From the NCBI RefSeq assembly GCF_002575655.3, contig NC_053037.3, forward strand, positions 47,961,242 through 48,025,241: a stretch of DNA of 64,000 nucleotides. The letters are read 5' to 3'. The position numbers were made by a program, and so were the translations under genes. A model generated the notes under the pieces. That model was not told the origin of the DNA. It searched no databases and worked only from the letters and a program-made list of their open reading frames with translations. Numbering within the stretch: the first letter of the stretch is position 1; every line of letters starts with the position of its first letter. The stretch comes from Aegilops tauschii subsp. strangulata. Taxonomy: Eukaryota; Streptophyta; Magnoliopsida; Poales; Poaceae. Below, in pieces: positions 55,537 through 64,000 of this stretch.

Positions 55537-58500
55537 CTACTTGAAGCCCATCTGCTTGAGATCTTCATCACCGTAAAGGTGAGATAGTATAGCCCAGGTG
55601 CGATCAAAAACTTCATTGAGGTAGTAATGGTTCTTCTTCACTGAATTATAAGTGGCAGTCATGTTGTGAAGAATAGAACCAAACTGACGTTTTACCCATT
55701 TGTGATTGTGATCCACCTTTTGATGAAGACTGGGGAGAAGCTCACGATTAGTCATCACCCTTGGAGCTGTTGCCTGAGGACTTTGCTTAGATGCATTGGC
55801 GGCAGAATCATGAGTAGCAGAGTCATCATTGGTGGAGTATGAAGCAGCTTTGCGAAACTGTCCATCCAATGGACGAATGCCCTCATTGATAATAGCAGTG
55901 GCCTTGCCCTTGTCATCAGCTGAGGAAAATGTCCGCTTGAGGACTTCAATTGGGGGCAAGTAGCCGCCATGGTTGAGTGTATCAGCTTTATAGTTGAGTG
56001 AATACCTTGATCTGGGGAATCTCATAATCCATGGAGCGTAAGGCTTCAACTCAAATGGGGACATTGCAACATTTGCCAAAGGCCTCATGAAGAAATCATG
56101 GTAGTTCACGAGAATACCGTGCATGATATTGAAAAGCAGATTCTTCATGATGCCAATGACTTCTTCATCATTCGAGTCGTGGCCTTTGATTGGACTCAAA
56201 GTCTTTGTCAGAATGCGTTAGACAGTCCTAGGCACATATTGCAATTCCTTCACAAGGAACTTTGTCATTGAGGCTTGACCAAGCTTCAATAGCTTCATCA
56301 ACACTTGCATGAAGTGATCTGGCAGCTCAGTTTTAGAGTAGATGAGACGCGCACCTTTTGGGGGAGGACTGACAGGCATGGCACGAAGCAATTCAGTGGC
56401 CGGTGCCTTATAGTGTGTATTTTCGGTCATCCAGTCCAACACCCATGAGTTCACATCTTCAGCATTGCCACTGATGCGCAGCGTCGCATAGAATTGAAGA
56501 ATGAGTTCTTCATTCCAATCGCAAATGTCAGTGCAGAAATTGAGCAGGCCAGCATCATGAATGGCAGCGAGGACTGGCGTGAAGCAAGGAAGTGATTCCA
56601 TATCAAGATGAGGAATATGCTCATGGTCGAAGACTTTGTCCTTGTTGAAAAGCACTGAAGAATAATAGTTTGCTTGGCTGGCAGTCCAGAATCTCTTCCT
56701 TCGCAGACGAGCAGAATCATAGGGGTTGTAGTCAGTGAAGAATACATGCTCATTGAAGAAAGCATCAGCCTTGAACTTTGGAGTCTTGGAGAATGGATTC
56801 GCTGGCTAGTGCTGAGGAGTATCAGTCAGTTGAAGAATAACCTCAGGAATCTCAATCTCTGGAGCTGCAGGCTGAGGAATTTCAGCTTCTGCTTCAGTAG
56901 CAGCCTTGGCCTCCATTTCTTCAACAACATTTTCATTAGCACTAGTGGCTGGAATCTCTTCATGAATGGAAGGGGTAGTAAATTTCTTCAGAGCCCATCT
57001 GAACTTCTGTTGGAGCAGGGGACTGGGGAATTTGCCATAGTGGTGTGAACAAAGGAGAGTTGGGGTGTTGACTATCCCAAAAATCATTTTTCATCACTGG
57101 AGTGGTGCTTCAATTGTCCACATCCTCATCCACTTCCATTTCTTCAACGCCGGCCTCTTCAGCAGTGAACAGAGGCGTTGGCGATGATACCTGGAGAGTT
57201 GAAGTGAAAGTATCACCTTCAATTTCTTCATGCATCTTCTCTGTGGAAGCAGCAGAGGGATCTTCTTCAGCAGATTCTTCAGGAATCTGATATTCTTCAC
57301 CAAAAGGAACAATTTCCTTTGATGTCATGCTTGAGAGAGGAACAGCATCAATGGGATTGTCAATTGAACTTGTCAAAATCTTTGCCTTCTTGGGTGCTGA
57401 AGATTCTGAGGAAATAGATGCTTTCCTTTTCTTCAGAGCGGCTCGCTCCGCACCTTTGGTTTTCTTCACTTCCAAAGCAGAAGGAAGAACTGGACTTGGT
57501 GTTGGTGGAGCCGGAGCACAGGAAATTGGAGTAACTTCTTCAGGCACAACTGATGCAGTTGGCCTATCTTGGGCAATTTCTTCAGGCGCAGCAACAGATG
57601 CTTCAGCTGGCCTGGCATATTCTTTAGGCACAACACTAGTGGTTGCCCTGGCAGTTTCTTCAGTGGCTAGTATTTCTTCAGCAGCCCTGGTACTGGCAGA
57701 TTCATCAGCAGCCTGATTTTCATCAGCGGTGCTGGCATTTTCTTTAGTTGGCTGTTTAGATGCTTCAGCCTGAGGAATTTCAGTGATCGTTGGATCAGAA
57801 CCACTGGAAATGATTTTCTTCGTTAGTTTGACAAATCTGACCTTGGCTCCCAGCCACTCTGCTTTATAAGCGTCAAATTCATCGCTTAGCTTTTTGATAT
57901 CAGCTTGCAGAGCGAGGAGTTGTTCAGGGGAGAGGCTGAGGACATTGTCCTTCAGATAGCGCTATTTCTTGTACTGCTCTTTCTTCATAGTTTTGGCTTG
58001 ATCATATTTCCACTTTTCTTCAATTATGAACACCGTCAACATGTGACTTTGTCCAGGAGTGAGGCCCACCTCTGGCAGAGGAGTGTTTGGATCCTTGTGC
58101 CAGAGGTCAATGAAATCTAGGATCTTCTTCGGATCCAATAGAAGAGGCACAACACTTCCTTTGGCTCTAGCGGCGCTTTGCTGTCTATCTTTGATGATAT
58201 CAGCTAATTCATCATCATCAGCCTCATCATCATCAGAAGGCACTTGAAAAGCAACTTGCTTCTTGTGAGGACTTGGTCTAGTGCCTCGTCCAGTAGTAGC
58301 CTTTTTCTTCAGCAGAGAGGGTCCAGTTGAAGATAGATGAGGAACAGAAGAACTTGCAGAAGCTCTTGAGGCAATTGATATGCCTGTGGTCCTTTGGCAA
58401 GTGGCGAGATGCACAGGTGCCGAGGACTTTGCCGGAGGAGCTGAGGTTTTTGAAGCCCGAGGAACAGATGCAGCTTGAGGAACTGGGGTAGCTTGAGGAA

Positions 58501-59036
58501 TTTGTCGTGATGGCACAGAGGAATTTGGCCGTGAGGGCATTGAAGAAGAACTTGGCCGTGAGGGCATTGCTGAGGAAGTTGGTTTCCTGGCTGGCTTCTT
58601 GGGCATAGCCTTCTTGCTTGAAGAAGCCTCAGCATTGGCAGCGGTAGCAGAATCTTCGTTGAATTTCTTCACTGCTTCTTTGGCCTGCTTGGCCAATTTA
58701 GCTTGTCGCCTGGCCCATTCATCAGCATAATCCTCACCATGTTTAAGGCTTGTTGGATCAGCTCTCTGGCCAGGTGCCAATGGAGGTCTTGAGCATGGAG
58801 GGTGAAGAGCGAAATTTCTTCATATATTTAGGAGTAACATATCTGTACTCCCTCCATTCTCTTGCCCATCTTCTTTCAATCCTCTGGATGCGCACTTTGC
58901 GCTCATTCTTAGTCTCCTTGCCGTGAGTTGCCTCATCAGGCGTGCAGTACCCTGGGTAAATGTCATCAGGGATCTCAAACGCTGTGTTTACTTCAAGCTT
59001 CTTTCCTCCTTTCTGAGGCCTTTTTCCATCTGCCAT
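55537..59036 (-). pseudogene. Envelope-like (Sirevirus extra ORF) region, broken
   Basis: It starts at 59036 (MADGKRPQKGGKKLEVNTAF). It shifts frame near 58780, continues through a Ser/Pro/Ala-rich and then acidic region, has a stop at 57962, shifts again near 57100, and ends at 55537 with stops such as that at 56218 on the way. The C-terminal half (FCTDICDWNEELILQFYATL to HYYLNEVFDRTWAILSHLYG) is the most conserved-looking part and probably helical. Position after pol and before the PPT is that of the Sirevirus extra ORF. No clear signal peptide or membrane segment is visible, and its role is unproven. It is described as found and is non-functional. Confidence 0.8.
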
Positions 59037-60156
59037 TTTCTTCAGCTGAGGAATTTGAACAATTGAGTTCTCTGAAGAAGTATGCAGTTTTTCTTCGAGG
59101 AACGCTGCAAATGAGTTAAGTTGATGAGACCTAGTGATTCAGCAGTAGACATGTGTACCTGTGAACAGAGTATAGGTGCGAGGAATTTGGAGAGGTCATA
59201 TGCGTTCTCAGAAGTTTTTGCAAAACGGAACAAGTTTGAGGAAATTGACCAGATGTGTCTTGAAGAATTTCACTAAGCGTTCTTTGACTTAGGTTCCAGA
59301 GTTGTGCGGATTGTTAGATTCACACAATTGAGGAATCATGAAGAAAAACGTCACTTGGAGAAACAGATCAAGAACTGAAGATTTGTGCTAGGTGTTTAGA
59401 GTGTGGAGGTTGAAGAATAAACACCTTTTGAAGATTTCATGAAAATCATCAGTAGAATAAATGCAGTAAAAGTAACTTTTAATTACCCTTGATGAAGAAC
59501 ACGACGAACAGGAAGTGTATATTTGGAAGTTCGTCGGCTCAGATCTTCCACGCCCTAACTCGGTGGAGGAAGACGTCTACGGCGGCGGCGAAGGGAAGAT
59601 TTCCGCGGCCGGTGCGAGTACGACGGCGACGAGGTCGAGGCAGTGAAGCTCTTCCTCACCGGCGATGATGGAAGTAGCGGCGGCGCTAGGTTTTGAGAAG
59701 CTCGAGCGAGGGAGTGAAGTCGAGCGGAGTAAAAATGAAATGAGGAAGGGAAGGGGGTATTTATAGCTGAGGTAAAAAACCGCACGTCCGAAGAAATTGG
59801 ACGAATGTGCCCCTGACCTTCTCATTCGCGCGACATGTGTCACCCACGTAGTGAGAGGTGGTGATCGTGTGGGATCGAGGGTGAATAGATAAGTTTATCG
59901 TGGAATGTGTAACGGTTTGAGCGGCAAAAGCCGAAAATTCAGAAGAAACAAATTAAGTTTCGTTCGCAATTTCTTTAGCCGACAAGGACACAATGAAGAA
60001 TTTGAACGAGTTTCAAATAGAACACACATGAAGAATTTGTGAATAGACTGGGTTGAGTTTAGGATAGAGGGGGAAAGGATCCGATCACATTCACTTAGCA
60101 GAAAAAGGTCAACTTAAGAATTTGCAATAAGTGAATGTTGTAGAGGACATAAACTC

Positions 60157-60192
<36 letters not shown>

Positions 60193-60559
60193 GTATATAT
60201 ATATATGTATATATATATATGTATATATATATATGTATATATATATATTCAATGAAGAATAACGACGGAAGGAGTGAAGATAATGCAAAGTTGAAGAATT
60301 TAAAAAAAACTGAGGAATTTCAAAAACGAAGAAAAACTCAAATTGAAGATTTTCAACTTTGGTTGGTGGCGTAACCCACCGTATAAGAATGATGATTTCA
60401 GATACCGCGTACAATTGTCGTAGGGTTTTGAGAATCAATTTCTTCATTAATTTCTTCACACTTAGAGGGTTAGTCTTCATTGATTGAAGAAAAACGTTAC
60501 TTCGTGTGTTGCACATCTAAGTCATCAAGTCAGCATAAGTGTTAGGATGTGTGTCCTTT
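59037..60559 (-). mobile_element. Spacer between pol and the envelope-like frame, with a TA-rich minisatellite
   Basis: No coding domain. It includes CT/GC-rich sequence at about 59560-59700 that looks like a promoter or leader for the downstream frame, and the minisatellite at 60156-60249. Confidence 0.7.
60156..60249. repeat. TA-rich minisatellite (gtatatatatatat-type units)
   Basis: A (ta)n tract followed by about five units of gtatatatatatatat of 16 bp. It is likely to be length-variable. Confidence 0.95.
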
Positions 60560-63500
60560 TCAAAGAACATTCGAAGATTCTAGGATATTTAGCTCACACC
60601 GCAACTTGCTAAATCTCTTCTCGTCCAGCTGGTCTTCAGTATTTGTGTGGTCGATGGAGATGTCGCCCTTCAACACATGGTCACGAAGAAAATGATGACG
60701 AATCTGGATGTGCTTTGTCTTCGAGTGCTGGACTGGATTGTGAGCAATCTTGATAGCACTCTCATTGTCGCAGTAGAGTGGCACATTCTTCACGTTGATG
60801 CCATAGTCCTTGAGTGTTTGCTTCATCCATAGTAATTGAGCACAGCAAGATCCAGCAGCAATGTACTCAGCTTCTGCAGTGGAGAGTGATACGCAGTTCT
60901 GCTTCTTCGAGGACCAACATACCAAGGATCGTCCGAGGAAATGACATGTGCCTGACGTTGACTTGCGGTCCACCCGATCACCAGCATAGTCAGAGTCTGA
61001 ATACCCAATGAGATCAAAGGAAGAACCCTTGGGATACCATAATCCAAGTGTTGGTGTGTGAGCTAGATATCGAAGAATATGCTTCATAGCCTTATGGTGT
61101 GATTCCTTCGGTGTAGCTTGAAATCGGGCACACATGCAAACACTAAGCATAATATCCTTCCTAGATGCACATAGGTACAATAAAGAGCCAATCATGGAGC
61201 GGTATACCTTTTGATCGAAGTCTTTACCATTTTCATCAGTGCATAGATGGCCATTTGTGGGCATAGGAATTTTGACGCCTTTGCAATCTTGCATGCCGAA
61301 TTTCCTCAACACATCCTTGAGGTATTTCTCCTGAGATATGAATATGCCATTGTATTGTTGACGAATCTGAACACCTAAGAAGAATTTCAATTTTCCCATC
61401 ATAGACATTTGATATTCTTCACTCATCATATAGGCAAATTCATCACTGTAACGTTGGTTAGTACAGCCAAATATAATATCATCAACATATATTTGGCACA
61501 CGAATAATTCATCATCATATGTTTCGGTGAAAAGAGTTGGGTCGAGTGAACCAGGTTTGAAGCCTTTCTTCATGAGGAATTCCTTCAGTGTGTCATACCA
61601 CGCCCGAGGTGCTTGCTTGAGGCCATAGAGGGCCTTATTGAGTCTGTAGACGTGATCTAGAAATTTTGGATCCTCAACACCTGGTGGTTGAGCAACATAT
61701 ACTTCTTCCTCAAGCTTACCATTGAGGAATGCACTTTTCACATCCATTTGATGTAAGATGATATTATGATGGTTAGCGTAAGCAAGCAATATGCGAATAG
61801 CCTCAAGTCTAGCAACAGGTGCAAAAGTTCCATCGAAATCAATTCCTTCAACCAGTGTGTAGCCTTGAGCTACAAGACGAGCTTTATTCCTCACCACGAG
61901 GCCATTTTTGTCTTGTTTGTTGTGGTAGATCCATTTGGTACCAATGATTTTGTGCTTGCGTGGGTCTGGTCGCTTGACAAGCTCCCACACATTGTTGAGC
62001 TCGAAATGATGCAATTCATCTTGCATGGCTTGAATCCACTCGGATTCCATGAATGCTTCATCAACTTTAGTCGGCTCTGTGATAGAGACAAATGCAAAAT
62101 GCCCACAAAAGTTAGATAAATGTGAAGTTTCTGAGCGTGTGAGGGGACCTGGTGCATTGATGTCATCGATAATCTTCTCGATCTGCACTTCGTTTGAAAC
62201 GCGAGGATGTGCGGGTTGACGACTTTGCTTAGGCCCAGCAGTTTCTTCAGGCCCAGTTTCTTCAGCAGCACCAGCGGGATTTTCATCACGGTCCGGAATG
62301 ACTTCTTCAGCATATTATTTGGTAGGGATGACATCCTTAGTAGCTTTGAACTTGATGGATTCCTCAGGTGACATTTCATCTAGCACAGGAGGTAGGTGCT
62401 CTTTTTGGGAGCCATTAGTTTCGTCGAACCGCACATCTACAGTTTCATCAACCTTGTGATGATTGATGTTGAAGACTCTGTAGGTGTGCGAGTCCTTTCC
62501 GTAACCAAGCATAAAACCCTCATGTGCTTTCGGTGCAAATTTAGAGTGATGGTGAGGATCTCTAATCCAGCATTTAGCACCGAAGATTTTGAAATAACTT
62601 ACATTAGGTTTCTTGTCGGTGAGGAGTTCATATGAGGTCTTTTTGAAGAATTTTTGAAGATATACCCTGTTGATGATGTGGCACGTTGTATCAATTGCTT
62701 CAGGCCAGAAGCATTGAGGTGTCTTGTATTCATCAAGCATGGTGCGAGCCATCTCAACAAGAGTTCTATTCTTGCGCTCCACGACGCCATTCTGCTGAGG
62801 AGTATAAGGAGCAGATAATTCGTGAGTAATACCAAGCATGTCAAGATATTAATCGAGGCCAGTGTTCTTGAACTCGGTTCCGTTATCACTCCTGATATTC
62901 TTGATCTTCACACCGAAGTTAGTGGAAGCCCTTGAGGAAAATCGTCTGAAGACTTCCTGCACTTCATTTTTGTAAGTGATGATATGCACCCATGTGTAAC
63001 GAGAATAGTCATCAACTATGACAAAGCCATATAGTGATGCAGAACTAGAGAACGTGGCATAATGAGTAGGGCCAAAGAGATCCATACGAAGTAATTCAAA
63101 GGGACAAGAAGTGGTCATGATAGTCTTCGAGGGATGCTTGGCTCTGGTAATCTTTTTAGCCTCGCAAGCCCCACAAAGATGATCTTTGAGGAATTTGACA
63201 CCCTCGATGCCAATGGCATGCTTCTTCTTCATGATTGTATGCAAGTTCCTCATCCCAGCATGACCAAGTCGTCGATGCCATAACCAGCATTCTGAAGCTT
63301 TAGCAAGTAGACATGTCGCAGGCTGTGGTCCTGCAGAGAAATCAACAATATACAAGTCTCCTTTCCTATAGCCTTCGAAGACTTTTGAGTTGTCAGATTC
63401 CATTAGCACAAGCCAACGAAATTTGCCAAAGACAACAATCATATCAAGATCACAAAGCATTGAGACAGGCATGAGGTTGAATCCTAAGGACTCGACAAGC

Positions 63501-63720
63501 ATGACTTTGTCCATGTGTCTATCCTTTGAGAGTGCAACCTTACCTAGACCCAATACCTTGCTTTTGCCTTCGTCGGCGTATGTGATATGCTTCAGATGAG
63601 ATGGTGACAAATCAGTGTCCATCAACAAGTTCCTGTCACCAGTCATGTGATTTGTACATCCACTGTCGAGGACCCACTCAGTAGCTTTGGGTTGTTCATC
63701 CTGCAGATGAATTAGTGCAA
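60560..63720 (-). pseudogene. Sirevirus-like Copia pol: protease, integrase, RT, RNase H (two in-frame stops)
   Basis: One reading frame covers the region. The protease site EWVLDSGCTNHMTG lies at about 63680. Integrase follows: the zinc finger WHRRLGHAGMRNLH with CGACEAK, then catalytic DLFG, SDNGTEF and VVERKNRT. RT runs from [20 protein letters not shown] through [10 protein letters not shown] to catalytic YVDDI (about 61480). RNase H follows ([30 protein letters not shown]) to the stop at 60560. It would cleave the polyprotein, integrate cDNA and copy RNA. Only two TAA codons (62849 and 62315) interrupt an otherwise open frame, so this is a young but dead copy, unless the stops are sequencing errors. 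Confidence 0.95.
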
Positions 63721-64000
63721 CTTATGACCCCATATATACTTCATCAGTGAAGAATATGAGATCAATTTCACCAATAGTTAAAGATATAGCAATATGAGGA
63801 CGTGAGAAATGAATGATTCATTTCTTCATGTTTAGCTTGCGTCCATTCAAGCACATTCAGGTCTCCAGCAATTTCTTCAAGCGATCAAGTTCGTCTGGAG
63901 ACATGACCCTGCATAAGAGATTAGTTCTTTTTCTTCACCACCCACATCTGGAGGGGTGGCAAAGAGTTCATCATTCTGCGAGCTCCATAAGAAAAAGATG
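63721..64000 (-). mobile_element. Upstream gag-pol sequence of the Sirevirus-like element, not resolved
   Basis: A stop in the pol frame lies near 63722, and upstream sequence is in other frames. It should be the end of gag, but no zinc knuckle is legible in this short piece. Confidence 0.6.

Larger units (their letters stand above)
53338..64000 (-). mobile_element. Sirevirus/Maximus-like Copia element, 5' part beyond window
   Basis: The order on the minus strand is pol, envelope-like frame, PPT, 3' LTR, which defines the Sirevirus lineage. The element continues past the right edge, so gag start, PBS and 5' LTR are not visible. It sits in the 5' LTR of the second Athila-type element after gttgg. 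The matching duplication should follow its 5' LTR. Confidence 0.92.

Noticed and set aside
60177..60516. Tyr/Ile-rich open frames over the TA repeat
   Set aside because: Pure translation of a (ta)n minisatellite.

Overview
The window looks like nuclear DNA of a Triticeae grass (wheat, goat-grass or barley type). The evidence is an LTR and leader of the BARE/Angela Copia type with an initiator-Met-like primer site, two Athila-type Gypsy elements with tRNA-Asp primer sites, a Sirevirus/Maximus-like Copia element with an extra envelope-like reading frame, several CACTA elements with 3-bp target duplications, a Stowaway MITE and a plant LINE. There is no bacterial gene, rRNA, intact tRNA gene or CRISPR array. 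Family names are recognised by eye, not by a database search.

Layout. 1-6.3 kb: the 3' part of a decayed LINE on the + strand. 6.3-10.1 kb: GC-rich non-coding DNA, then a 2.2-kb foldback DNA element (7916-10126) with a MITE nested in its right arm. 10.1-24 kb: the only stretch not dominated by retrotransposons. It holds a broken coiled-coil gene (10.9 kb), two tandem copies of a WRN/RNase D-like 3'-5' exonuclease gene (12.5 and 15.0 kb, minus strand; the second has a nonsense codon), a solo Athila-type LTR (18339-20016, perfect 5-bp duplication), and a head-to-head pair of related genes of unknown function (21.6-23.3 kb; the plus-strand copy carries a stop). 24-28.4 kb: the repeat-rich end of a CACTA element.

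28.4-43.3 kb: remnant of a non-autonomous Athila-type element (28357-32617) fused to a truncated Angela/BARE element (minus strand, 32618-42204). The Angela leader is split by a 4.6-kb CACTA element (35194-39836) that carries exon-like host sequence, one exon resembling the zinc-finger segment of a chloroplast YqeH/NOA1/BPG2-type GTPase. Right of Angela lie a piece of another Gypsy LTR and a clipped Maximus-like LTR.

43.7-64 kb: a second Athila-type element without pol, on the minus strand. A 2.7-kb CACTA element (47908-50595, TSD TAT) sits in its internal region. A Sirevirus-like Copia element (53338 to beyond the window end) sits in its 5' LTR. The Copia element shows pol (protease, integrase, RT, RNase H) and a decayed envelope-like frame.

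The genes do not form a pathway. The most plausible host-derived loci are the exonuclease pair and the 21.6-23.3 kb pair; nearly everything else is nested mobile DNA in various states of decay. The order of some insertions can be read from target duplications and empty-site comparisons.
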